In this document: positions 1 to 6,192 of the stretch, one piece after another | Layout of the letters: each line of letters opens with the position of its first letter | Numbering within the stretch: the first letter of the stretch is position 1 | Virus record (IMG/VR): IMGVR_UViG_3300035126_000842 | Span: 1-64,000 of that record | From: a virus | DNA: 64,000 bases | Strand: one strand, 5' to 3' | Program-made: the position numbers and the translations under genes | The notes under the pieces: model-generated | What the model was told of the DNA's origin: nothing | What the model saw: only the letters and a program-made list of their open reading frames with translations | The model's database searches: none

Positions 1-67
1 TCCTCTATGCTGAGGACACCAGTTTCTTTGATATAAACGGACTAAACCCAATTATAATTGAAAGAAT

Positions 68-86
68 GTAAGAATAGCTTTCTTAC
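68..86 (+). terminator. Terminator-like hairpin upstream of first gene
   Basis: A perfect 7-bp stem (GTAAGAA/TTCTTAC) with a 5-nt loop is followed by CCTTTATAAT. The U-tract is weak, so this could be a processing or attenuation hairpin. The rest of 1-149 holds a short TCCTC/GAGGA hairpin at 1-15 and no gene that I can support. Confidence 0.4.
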
Positions 87-111
87 CCTTTATAATATTA
101 TCAAAGTTTTA

Positions 112-123
112 GGTGTAAAACAC
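112..123 (+). promoter_or_regulatory. GGTGTAAAACAC element, copy 1
   Basis: The 12-mer GGTGTAAAACAC lies 26 bp upstream of the gene at 150 and recurs exactly at 454-465 upstream of the next gene. Its core GTGT-AAA-ACAC is an inverted repeat. It could be an early promoter element or an operator; the sequence alone does not decide. Confidence 0.35.
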
Positions 124-149
124 AATTAAACTTTTAAACATTTAAAACT

Positions 150-446
150 ATGAAAATTAATGAATTTGCACAGGAATTGAATCAATTGATTGAAGAAAAT
201 AAAAAACTAAAGCAACAATTAGAGTTTTATAAACTTCAATTAATTGTAATACTCATTAACAATGGAGGTAGAATTAAAAATTTAGATTATCCTGATTTAA
301 TGAATATAGATTTGGATAAAATATCAATTTTCACAGGTATGGATTCCTGTGCTTTAGGAATTTGTACTTTATATCATAAATTATCTAGAGAAAAAAAGCC
401 AATTAAATCTTGGGAAAATTTACCTAAGAAATTAAGAAATCCGTAA
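150..446 (+). CDS. Hypothetical protein with N-terminal coiled coil
   Basis: This 98-aa protein is not recognised. Residues about 5-30 are rich in E, K, Q and L with heptad spacing, so a short coiled coil is likely. The rest looks globular, with two cysteines near residues 67-72. No membrane segment or catalytic motif is visible. It is the first complete gene of the window and is preceded by an AT-rich leader with the GGTGTAAAACAC element. It is probably an early phage gene, judged only from position and size. Confidence 0.6.
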   Translation: MKINEFAQELNQLIEENKKLKQQLEFYKLQLIVILINNGGRIKNLDYPDLMNIDLDKISIFTGMDSCALGICTLYHKLSREKKPIKSWENLPKKLRNP

Positions 447-453
447 ATTTTTT

Positions 454-465
454 GGTGTAAAACAC
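454..465 (+). promoter_or_regulatory. GGTGTAAAACAC element, copy 2
   Basis: This is the exact second copy of the 12-mer at 112-123. It sits just after the stop of the first gene and 63 bp before the start at 529. The repeated position in front of two successive genes favours a regulatory role. Confidence 0.35.
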
Positions 466-528
466 GGGTGAATCTTACTACCATTAAGTGTAAGAATAAT
501 TAACAAGCAACTGGCAAGTTGTAATAAT

Positions 529-768
529 ATGCAAAACAAAATGAAAAATTCAGTAATTGATTTACACCTTTCTTCTACTCATTATGCTGATAGTAGAAGC
601 TATCGTTTAGGACATTGTCAAATGGTATCATGGTTAATTAATAATTTCAGAAAGATTAAATCTGAAGAAATTACTTACAAAGACTATGAATCTTTTGGTA
701 AATCACAAGGAATTATGACATATAATGAAGAATCTTTTAACACATTTAAAGAACAAAAATATGTCTAA
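529..768 (+). CDS. Hypothetical small protein
   Basis: A 79-aa protein with no recognised domain. It contains His/Tyr-rich N-terminal residues and a short basic helix (around residues 40-47). An internal ATG at 541 is an alternative start. Its stop overlaps the start of the next gene by 8 bp, suggesting translational coupling. Confidence 0.55.
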   Translation: MQNKMKNSVIDLHLSSTHYADSRSYRLGHCQMVSWLINNFRKIKSEEITYKDYESFGKSQGIMTYNEESFNTFKEQKYV

Positions 769-1012
769 TCAACCTGTATTCTGGAAAATGCGTAATGGTA
801 AGTTAATATCCGTAGATGATATGGATATTAACCACCTTCGCAATGTGCTTAAAATGATTATTAAGAATCGTGAGAAAGCGTTACAACAAGTAAAATCCAA
901 ATCTAAAGTTGAGTTTAAACTCAACGGTGATATGGCTAATGAGTTTCATGCTTCGTTTATGTCTGATGAAGACGACGATAGATTTGAGGAAGGTCAAACT
1001 TACAACCTATAA
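761..1012 (+). CDS. Hypothetical acidic-tail protein
   Basis: 83 aa when started at the ATG at 761, which overlaps the upstream stop. The longer in-frame start at 725 would place 12 extra residues inside the previous gene and is less likely. The N-terminus resembles a short WKMRNGK-type segment seen in small phage proteins, followed by a basic helix and an acidic stretch (DEDDD) near the C-terminus. The function is unknown. Confidence 0.6.
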   Translation: MSNQPVFWKMRNGKLISVDDMDINHLRNVLKMIIKNREKALQQVKSKSKVEFKLNGDMANEFHASFMSDEDDDRFEEGQTYNL

Positions 1013-1041
1013 TAGTAAGTAAACAACAATTTTTTACTCTC

Positions 1042-1335
1042 ATGAAAGATTACAGAATTTTCCACCCTGTAGGTGGTGCCTTAAACACAAAGAAAGAGCG
1101 TGGTGTTTATGAGTATGAACTAGTGTGTACTGTTAAAGCAGAATCGCTAGAAGACGCTTTTAAATTATCTCAAAATGATTTATCACCGGAGTATAGAGAA
1201 CTTAAAGCTCGTTCTACTTCAGTAGGTGATATCATTGTAGATGATAGTGAAGAGATTCATTATTTTGTAGACAATGTAGGTTTTGAAGAAATACCTTTCA
1301 CTGTTGTGCAACATATTGATTGGACTAATCACTAA
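1042..1335 (+). CDS. Hypothetical conserved phage-type protein
   Basis: A 97-aa protein with an alternating beta/alpha pattern: YEYELVCTVKAESLEDAF is a strand followed by a helix. This layout is common in small phage proteins of unknown function. No catalytic motif or membrane segment is seen. It stands alone, with 29-53 bp gaps to its neighbours. Confidence 0.6.
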   Translation: MKDYRIFHPVGGALNTKKERGVYEYELVCTVKAESLEDAFKLSQNDLSPEYRELKARSTSVGDIIVDDSEEIHYFVDNVGFEEIPFTVVQHIDWTNH

Positions 1336-1388
1336 TACCAGGTTGGTAAACCTTGAAGCTTCCAAAATAACTTTCTTTTGTTTAGACA

Positions 1389-1601
1389 ATGACTTTACTT
1401 AAACATTTACTCAGAATTTGTTTTAACTTTGCTATAGTTTTTTCTACTATCGCAGTGTTTTTTGGTATTGGCTCACTATTAAACTGTCTTATTGCCTTCT
1501 TGTTTTCTTGTGAGTTTATGACTTTACAAGATTCACCGATTTGGTTGTTATACTTTGCTATAGGTGCCGGTATAACTATCGCATATGTAGATAGTCAGTG
1601 A
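1389..1601 (+). CDS. Small membrane protein, two predicted TM segments
   Basis: A 70-aa, strongly hydrophobic protein with likely membrane segments at about residues 10-35 and 48-66. No signal-peptidase or lipobox motif is visible. The function is unknown. A hairpin terminator follows directly, so this probably ends a transcript. A second, similar-sized two-TM gene lies just downstream at 1677. Confidence 0.55.
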   Translation: MTLLKHLLRICFNFAIVFSTIAVFFGIGSLLNCLIAFLFSCEFMTLQDSPIWLLYFAIGAGITIAYVDSQ

Positions 1602-1607
1602 TTTTAG

Positions 1608-1647
1608 TAGGAATAGGGTGTTATTTTATAATATCCTATTCCTATTT
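1608..1647 (+). terminator. Rho-independent-type terminator
   Basis: A perfect 10-bp stem (TAGGAATAGG/CCTATTCCTA) with a 17-nt AT-rich loop is followed by TTTCAAT. It lies right after the stop of the membrane gene at 1601. Confidence 0.6.
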
Positions 1648-1676
1648 CAATATTTAATTTACAATTTTATTTTATT

Positions 1677-1880
1677 ATGAACAGATTTCAGCGCTTAATT
1701 AGTTTTTGTATTTATTACATAGCAGCAATATCAACTTGTATATTTATCGATTATGGTATTAGTCTTATTTTAAACATACCATTTAAAGAAGTATTTTTTG
1801 ATGCTCCTAGTAAGATTGCTTTTGCTATTGTGGTTATATTAGCAAGTATATATCTCAACAAAAAAGATTGGAATTTTTAG
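1677..1880 (+). CDS. Small membrane protein, two predicted TM segments
   Basis: A 67-aa hydrophobic protein with membrane segments at about residues 8-30 and 43-60 and a lysine-rich C-terminal end. It has the same size and topology as the gene at 1389 but little visible sequence identity. The function is unknown; holin-like or superinfection-exclusion roles are possible but unsupported. Confidence 0.5.
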   Translation: MNRFQRLISFCIYYIAAISTCIFIDYGISLILNIPFKEVFFDAPSKIAFAIVVILASIYLNKKDWNF

Positions 1881-1929
1881 TATTATATAATATCTTGCGT
1901 AAAAATTTATACATATTTATATTACTTTT

Positions 1930-2193
1930 ATGATTAGTGTCTCTGTAGTTTATAAAAATCCAGAAGATAAAGAAAAAAACCACGCTTTTTCCTACAATAA
2001 TCTATCTCAATTAAAGCAAGAGATAACAGATCTATTATATATAACAGGATACAAGTTTGAATCTAACTTTAAACTCAAACTACCCGATGAAGATAATATA
2101 TTTGTAAAGTACGATACAGGAGAAGCAACAATAGAAATGAAATGGATTAACAATCGTATTTATCTAGATACCGATACTTCTTTTGTATTGTAA
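1930..2193 (+). CDS. Hypothetical protein
   Basis: An 87-aa soluble-looking protein of mixed alpha/beta character with several charged and aromatic residues. No known motif is seen. It is the last protein gene before the first tRNA-like element. Confidence 0.55.
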   Translation: MISVSVVYKNPEDKEKNHAFSYNNLSQLKQEITDLLYITGYKFESNFKLKLPDEDNIFVKYDTGEATIEMKWINNRIYLDTDTSFVL

Positions 2194-2219
2194 AATATTG
2201 TCTTAATACATTATTAATT

Positions 2220-2340
2220 AGTCAGGTGGCGAAATTGGTATACGCTACGGGGCAACGAAAAAACAGAATGTGGAGGTTATAATAATAAAGTTGGAAGGTC
2301 TCCACTCCCTACATTACAGGTTCGAATCCTGTCCTGACTA
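2220..2340 (+). tRNA. tRNA-like gene 1 with very large anticodon loop
   Basis: The acceptor stem is AGTCAGG (2220-2226) with CCTGACT (2333-2339), 7 perfect pairs and discriminator A. The D arm is GCG/CGC with a GG-containing loop, and the T arm is ACAGG-TTCGAAT-CCTGT, abutting the acceptor. Where a 17-nt anticodon arm is expected, ACGGG (2247-2251) and TCCCT (2306-2310) pair with one C-C mismatch. They enclose 54 nt instead of 7. That insert contains a 6-bp stem GTGGAG (2270-2275)/CTCCAC (2300-2305). The anticodon cannot be assigned. No CCA is encoded. The gene could be an intron-containing tRNA, a tRNA-shaped RNA-processing signal, or a degenerate tRNA. Confidence 0.65.
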
Positions 2341-2355
2341 CTAAACAATCAAAAT

Positions 2356-2520
2356 ATGAATTGCGAAAGACCTGTAAAAAACGAAGAGACGGGCAAATGG
2401 GAAGTCTGGGACTTTGCATACTTGGAGAACGGAGAGAGACACTACGAGCTTCACGAGTTTTGGGAATACAAAGATGCTATTGAGTTTTGGAAGTCAAGAA
2501 ACCCAAAATTTTATAAATAA
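2356..2520 (+). CDS. Small hypothetical protein between two tRNA-like genes
   Basis: A 54-aa ORF starting at ATG 2356 and rich in W, E and Y. It lies entirely between tRNA-like genes 1 and 2, 16 bp after one and 7 bp before the other. Its base composition is slightly richer in G+C than its neighbours. No domain is recognised. Confidence 0.5.
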   Translation: MNCERPVKNEETGKWEVWDFAYLENGERHYELHEFWEYKDAIEFWKSRNPKFYK

Positions 2521-2526
2521 TAAAAT

Positions 2527-2624
2527 AGTCAGGTAGTGGAGTGGTACCACGCGGTAAAACAATTTGCAGAATTGCATTTGAATTGAAGTAACCGAGACGC
2601 AGGTTCGAATCCTTGTCCTGACTG
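2527..2624 (+). tRNA. tRNA-like gene 2 with enlarged anticodon loop
   Basis: It has the same acceptor stem as gene 1 (AGTCAGG 2527-2533/CCTGACT 2617-2623), with discriminator G. The D stem is a good GTGG/CCAC with loop AGTGGTA. The T arm is GCAGG-TTCGAAT-CCTTGT, with one extra T relative to copy 3. The presumed anticodon stem is CGGT (2552-2555)/ACCG (2591-2594) around a 35-nt loop. Inside that loop a 4-bp hairpin, CAAT-TTGCAGA-ATTG (2560-2574), presents a normal 7-nt loop with GCA in anticodon position (Cys) and T before it. Whether that inner hairpin is the real anticodon arm cannot be settled by eye. Confidence 0.6.
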
Positions 2625-2681
2625 CTATAGGTGAATTCTACTACCTAGAAGTGTAGAAACAATTTTTATTACTATAAAGTT

Positions 2682-2900
2682 ATGAGAAAACATAATGGAG
2701 TAAATCATTCAATGACAATGCCTGCAAGGGCAAGACGCAAAAGAGTAATCGAGCGTTTAGAAAATCAGTTACAATCTGGATTTAAAAGAGTATCTATTAA
2801 AGATGATTCTGGTAAAAGTACAGATAGTAGAGTAAAACTCACGGATTCTGAAGTTACAAGAATTCAAAAAGAAATTGAGGTTTTAAAAACCCGCTGCTAA
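2682..2900 (+). CDS. Basic hypothetical protein
   Basis: A 72-aa, strongly basic protein with an N-terminal Arg/Lys cluster (around residues 15-25) and two predicted helices. It could bind nucleic acid, but no known fold is recognised. It lies between tRNA-like gene 2 and the lipoprotein gene. Confidence 0.5.
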   Translation: MRKHNGVNHSMTMPARARRKRVIERLENQLQSGFKRVSIKDDSGKSTDSRVKLTDSEVTRIQKEIEVLKTRC

Positions 2901-2930
2901 TCAGTATTAACACTTTAATTAAAACAAAAA

Positions 2931-3320
2931 ATGAAAAGTATTTTTGCTATTATTGCATTAGCTTTATTAACAAGCTGTGCCACAATTACTTCAAGCATGA
3001 AGCAGGAAGTAACTATCAATGTAAAACCTGACCATGCTAAAGTTTATGTGAATGGGAACAAGGTAGGAGAGGGAAGTTGTACTGCTGAAGTTCCTGTAAA
3101 GAAGCGTAACACTATCATTGTCAAGGCGGAAGGGTATGAGAATGCTCAAATTAAAACACAAAGACAGATTCGTCCAGGGTATTTGATTGGCAATATCGGG
3201 ATGTGTTTTGTGCCTTATGTAAACTTCTTTGGCTTACCGAGTTTGATTGTTGATGCGTGTACGGGTGCGTGGTATAAGCAAGAAGAAGATGAGTATTATT
3301 TTGACTTAGATAAAAAGTAA
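2931..3320 (+). CDS. Putative PEGA-domain lipoprotein
   Basis: 129 aa. The N-terminus is a classic lipoprotein signal (MKS, a hydrophobic stretch, then lipobox LTSC with Cys16), so the mature protein should be lipid-anchored. Residues about 25-65 follow the PEGA pattern (VNVKPDHAKVYVNGNKVGEG..., then a strand with KAEGYE). A second hydrophobic segment (about 80-105) ends near the C-terminus. PEGA proteins are usually surface or envelope-associated. In a phage, such a lipoprotein could modify the host envelope, for example to exclude superinfection; that is inference. The gene is monocistronic, between tRNA-like elements. Confidence 0.7.
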   Translation: MKSIFAIIALALLTSCATITSSMKQEVTINVKPDHAKVYVNGNKVGEGSCTAEVPVKKRNTIIVKAEGYENAQIKTQRQIRPGYLIGNIGMCFVPYVNFFGLPSLIVDACTGAWYKQEEDEYYFDLDKK

Positions 3321-3343
3321 TATCAATCATTCATCAGGTGGAT

Positions 3344-3434
3344 GGTTGAGAAATGTGTTGTTCCCTTGAGAAAGGAATTTAATACCATATAGGGCAAATG
3401 GAGGAAACCCTACAACACGGAGGACTTCTCATCC
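3344..3434 (+). ncRNA. Candidate structured RNA with a three-way junction
   Basis: Nested helices are visible. P1 is TGAGAA (3347-3352)/TTCTCA (3426-3431), extended by GG (3344-3345)/CC (3433-3434) past a T-T mismatch. P2 is GTGTTGT (3355-3361)/ACAACAC (3412-3418), 7 perfect pairs. P3 is TCC/GGA (3362-3364/3374-3376) with a purine-rich loop. P4 is AGGG/CCCT (3391-3394/3408-3411) with loop CAAATGGAGGAAA. The region has no ORF and lies between the lipoprotein stop and tRNA-like gene 3. I do not recognise a known riboswitch or ribozyme class. Confidence 0.5.
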
Positions 3435-3440
3435 TCAAAT

Positions 3441-3543
3441 AGTCAGGTGGCGAATTGGTTAACGCAAAGGGTTAGTTTATATTGGTAACAAATCAAAATA
3501 TAAATGAGTCTCTCATACGCAGGTTCGAATCCTGTCCTGACTA
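3441..3543 (+). tRNA. tRNA-like gene 3 with enlarged anticodon loop
   Basis: The acceptor stem is AGTCAGG (3441-3447)/CCTGACT (3536-3542) with discriminator A. The D arm is GCG/CGC, and the T arm is GCAGG-TTCGAAT-CCTGT. The anticodon stem position holds AGGG (3468-3471) against CTCT (3510-3513), about four pairs including one wobble. It encloses 38 nt rather than the expected 7-9. The insert forms a perfect 8-bp stem TTTATATT (3476-3483)/AATATAAA (3497-3504). No anticodon can be named. The acceptor and T arms nearly match the other two copies, while the middle differs completely. Confidence 0.6.
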
Positions 3544-3574
3544 CTAATTTAATTTAACCATTTAAAAAGTAAAA

Positions 3575-3673
3575 ATGAAAACTGCTCAAAATTTATTTCT
3601 ATTAGGTTTAATTTCTAAAAGAAAGAATAGAAAACTTAATATAATTAGAGTAAATAACGAAGAAGGAGATTAA
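3575..3673 (+). CDS. Very small basic peptide
   Basis: A 32-aa ORF (ATG 3575) with a hydrophobic N-terminal third and a basic middle. Its stop TAATG overlaps the ATG of the DnaA-like gene, and GAAGGAGA just before it would serve as that gene's Shine-Dalgarno sequence. It may be a leader peptide that couples translation to the next gene. Confidence 0.4.
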   Translation: MKTAQNLFLLGLISKRKNRKLNIIRVNNEEGD

Positions 3674-4149
3674 TGAATAATCAAGAACTTATTATTAAAT
3701 TACGACAGTTTGTAACAGAACTAGAACCTGTTATTGCAAACTGGGATTTATTTAAACCATCTTATCAATACGATTGCTACACAAAATATTATGATAAATT
3801 ATTTGATCGTAAGTGTACAATCGACGACTTGTACTCAAAAAATAGATGTTCAGAACTTATACTAATAAAACATTCTATAATTTATATTCTTTATAATAAT
3901 TTAGGTGCGTGTATAGCAACTAAAGATTTAGCAGATGTTTTTGATCTTAAAGATCATACAACTATTTTACATGCTATAAAAAAAATAGAAAATTTTATTG
4001 ATATTAAAGATAAAGAGTGTAAAAAATGTTTAGATTTGCTTTATAACTGTATTGAAGAAAAACAGTTGTTTAGTTCTGAAAATCTGTTATACAAAGATAT
4101 TATAGCAGCGTGTTTATTAAAAAAGAAAAAAAATAAAAGAATTATATGA
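3673..4149 (+). CDS. DnaA domain IV-like DNA-binding protein
   Basis: 158 aa. Residues about 60-106 match the DNA-binding domain IV of the replication initiator DnaA: a helix ending in YILYNNLG, then the helix-turn-helix with the signature DHTTILHAIKKIE (94-106). The AAA+ domain of full DnaA is absent, so this is an orphan DNA-binding module. It could recognise DnaA-box-like sites in the phage origin, or compete with host DnaA; both are inference. It overlaps the following IMPDH/GMPR gene by ATGA, indicating a coupled pair. Confidence 0.7.
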   Translation: MNNQELIIKLRQFVTELEPVIANWDLFKPSYQYDCYTKYYDKLFDRKCTIDDLYSKNRCSELILIKHSIIYILYNNLGACIATKDLADVFDLKDHTTILHAIKKIENFIDIKDKECKKCLDLLYNCIEEKQLFSSENLLYKDIIAACLLKKKKNKRII

Positions 4150-5147
4150 AACTAGTATTTGATTTTGATAATCTGTTGATTGAACCTGTCCCTGTTAGTG
4201 ATGTAGATAGTAGGAATGAGATTGATGTATATGAGCGCGGTTATTTTCCTATTATGACAGCACCTATGGATACTGTTATTGATTCTAATAACAAAGATAT
4301 GTTCAGACATTGCGATGTAGTTGTCTGTTTACCGAGAAATGTAAAATCTAAATTTAATGACGAGTTTGAATCTATTTCATTAGATGATTTTGAGTTTATG
4401 TATATGCATTCTTTATTTCTACCCGGTAAATCTTACCTTGTAGATATAGCAAACGGTCATATGCATAAATTAGAATGTTTAGTTGGAGCTGTTAAAGAAC
4501 AATTTCCTTCTATAATTTTAATGGTAGGTAATATTGCTAACCCTGAAACATACAAAAGATTATCTGATGCAGGTGCTGATTATATTAGAGTAGGAATAGG
4601 TAATGGTAATGCTTGTCTTACTACAGTACAAACAGGTGTTGGTTACCCAATGGCTTCATTAATAAGAGAATGTTATACAGCTAAAAAAGAATTAAAAAAC
4701 CCTGCTTATATTGTAGCAGATGGTGGTATGAAAAAATATAGCGATGTTATCAAAGCTATAGCTTTAGGAGCAGACTATGTTATGTTGGGTAGTATATTTA
4801 ACAAAACAATACAATCCTGCGGTGACAACTATCTTTTTGGTTTCATTCCTGTTTCTCAATCTGTTGCTGAATTACTTTTTAAATACAAATTACCTATCTA
4901 TAAAAAGTTTAGAGGTATGAGTACCAAAGAAGTACAAAAGAAATGGAATAAAAAAAGATTAAGAACTTCAGAAGGTATCGTAACTAAACGTAGAGTAGAA
5001 TATTCTTTCTACACCTGGTTAGATAATTTCAGAGATTATTTAAGAACAGCGATGAGTTACACAGGTTCTCGTAACCTTGGGGAATTTAGAAAAAATAGTG
5101 TTTTTAATATAATTAGTGACAAATCTTTTGACCGATTTAATAAATAA
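4146..5147 (+). CDS. IMP dehydrogenase / GMP reductase family protein
   Basis: 333 aa, a TIM-barrel nucleotide enzyme. Visible signatures are TAPMDTV (38-44), GNIANPE (128-134), the glycine-rich loop with catalytic Cys157 (VGIGNGNACLTT) and VADGGMK followed by ALGADYVMLGS. The length fits GMP reductase (about 340 aa) better than IMPDH with CBS domains. GMP reductase turns GMP into IMP, while IMPDH runs IMP to XMP; the sequence alone does not decide which. With ThyX, Dcd and MazG elsewhere in the window, it suggests active steering of purine and pyrimidine pools for phage DNA synthesis. Confidence 0.85.
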   Translation: MKLVFDFDNLLIEPVPVSDVDSRNEIDVYERGYFPIMTAPMDTVIDSNNKDMFRHCDVVVCLPRNVKSKFNDEFESISLDDFEFMYMHSLFLPGKSYLVDIANGHMHKLECLVGAVKEQFPSIILMVGNIANPETYKRLSDAGADYIRVGIGNGNACLTTVQTGVGYPMASLIRECYTAKKELKNPAYIVADGGMKKYSDVIKAIALGADYVMLGSIFNKTIQSCGDNYLFGFIPVSQSVAELLFKYKLPIYKKFRGMSTKEVQKKWNKKRLRTSEGIVTKRRVEYSFYTWLDNFRDYLRTAMSYTGSRNLGEFRKNSVFNIISDKSFDRFNK

Positions 5148-5170
5148 GTTTCACTTTTAATCATGCAATC

Positions 5171-5521
5171 ATGCAAAAACCAAAAATCAAACGTAGAAAA
5201 TGGACAACCTCTGAAAATGAATTATTGAAAGAGTATGTGTCCTACTATCCAGAAAATTTACAGACTGCATTTTATCTTGCAGGTATTAATCTGGAAAGAA
5301 CACAAGCAAGTTGTTCTATGCAGTATTACTCAAAGTTAATTACCTCTAAAGAAGGTTCTTTTCATTTGTTAAGTAAGAACACTGCTATTAAGAACAAAAA
5401 AGTTGTTAGAAATCTAATCAACAAAGATTCTGTAATTAAAAAGACTAAAAAGTCTGCTTACTCAGAACGCAAGAAAAACAAAATACTATCTGATGTATTT
5501 AAACTTCTGCAAAAACTATAG
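5171..5521 (+). CDS. Myb/SANT-like DNA-binding protein
   Basis: 116 aa. Residues about 8-55 follow a SANT/Myb pattern (KWTTSENELLKEYV, then two more helices with aromatic spacing), typical of three-helix DNA-binding domains. The C-terminal half is very lysine-rich. It is probably a small transcription or genome-binding factor. A 7-bp hairpin follows the stop. Confidence 0.55.
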   Translation: MQKPKIKRRKWTTSENELLKEYVSYYPENLQTAFYLAGINLERTQASCSMQYYSKLITSKEGSFHLLSKNTAIKNKKVVRNLINKDSVIKKTKKSAYSERKKNKILSDVFKLLQKL

Positions 5522-5526
5522 GTCTC

Positions 5527-5548
5527 AGAGTTAACCTTGAATAACTCT
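5527..5548 (+). terminator. Intergenic hairpin
   Basis: A perfect 7-bp stem AGAGTTA/TAACTCT with an 8-nt loop lies between the SANT-like gene and the next gene. There is no T-run, so it is a weak terminator or RNA-stability element. Confidence 0.35.
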
Positions 5549-5568
5549 AAACAATAAACAATAAAATC

Positions 5569-5868
5569 ATGACAAAAGAAAAAGTAGTACTACTGGGTAT
5601 TGCTCAGGTACTTCTTAATGAATCAAACCCTACATTTTCAACACTTAACGATTTAATTGAACCGTTTGGTTATGAAGTTGTAGAGAAAAAACCTAAAGTA
5701 AAAAATCAGATTCTAGTTCTTGCTAATACAGAAGAACAAGATGATGAAATTATTACTCTACCTCAACATATTACAGATGAAATTTCTACAGATCGTTTCC
5801 TCGAATCTAGAGGACTTGCTGGTAGAAAATATATTCTGTTTCGTTCTGCGCACAAAAGAACCTATTGA
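5569..5868 (+). CDS. Hypothetical protein
   Basis: A 99-aa acidic protein without a recognised domain. The middle carries a run of E, Q and D (around residues 53-60). A strong terminator directly follows, so it ends its transcript. An overlapping +1-frame ORF (5720-5953) is rejected because it runs through that terminator. Confidence 0.55.
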   Translation: MTKEKVVLLGIAQVLLNESNPTFSTLNDLIEPFGYEVVEKKPKVKNQILVLANTEEQDDEIITLPQHITDEISTDRFLESRGLAGRKYILFRSAHKRTY

Positions 5869-5889
5869 GAGTAGGGTTGTTGATGTCGT

Positions 5890-5916
5890 AAAAAGGGAGC
5901 TAATAACTCCCTTTTT
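5890..5916 (+). terminator. Rho-independent terminator
   Basis: A perfect 10-bp stem AAAAAGGGAG/CTCCCTTTTT with a 7-nt loop, ending in T5. It has the textbook form and the same AAAA-GGG-AG/CTCCC-TTTT style as the terminator at 6155. Confidence 0.85.
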
Positions 5917-5954
5917 ATATTGTTTTATTTGTTTAATTTTAATTTTTATTTAGT

Positions 5955-6122
5955 ATGAACACTTTGCCCTCAAAAAAATCATTGAAGAAAAGAAGCAAAC
6001 CTTTTAAAGAAGCTTACGGTAAACCTCTAGAAACAAGAAGAATGAGGTTTATGGTTATTAAAAAGGATGCTGAAGGTAAATCTTACGAAGGTTCTGAAAC
6101 CTTATTAGTAAGAGTTTACTAA
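5955..6122 (+). CDS. Small basic hypothetical protein
   Basis: A 55-aa ORF (ATG 5955) bounded on both sides by strong terminators, so it is its own transcription unit. The N-terminus is very basic (KKSLKKRSK) and the C-terminal half looks like two beta strands. The function is unknown. Confidence 0.5.
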   Translation: MNTLPSKKSLKKRSKPFKEAYGKPLETRRMRFMVIKKDAEGKSYEGSETLLVRVY

Positions 6123-6154
6123 AAACATTTATCTCAGGATAATGTGCGTAGAAT

Positions 6155-6181
6155 AAAAAGGGGGAGCAATCTCCCTTTTTT
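6155..6181 (+). terminator. Rho-independent terminator
   Basis: An A-rich stretch and GGGAG (6162-6166) pair with CTCCC (6171-6175), followed by T6. It terminates the 55-aa gene just before the radical SAM gene. Confidence 0.8.
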
Positions 6182-6192
6182 ATGCAAATTTT

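Noticed and set aside
3331-3440. A fourth tRNA-like gene starting at TCAGGTGG (3334)
   Set aside because: It begins like the others but lacks a T arm and a matching acceptor 3' strand; the nested helices are described as a separate RNA instead.
5720-5953. ORF overlapping 5569-5868 in another frame
   Set aside because: It crosses a strong terminator and overlaps the clearer reading frame.
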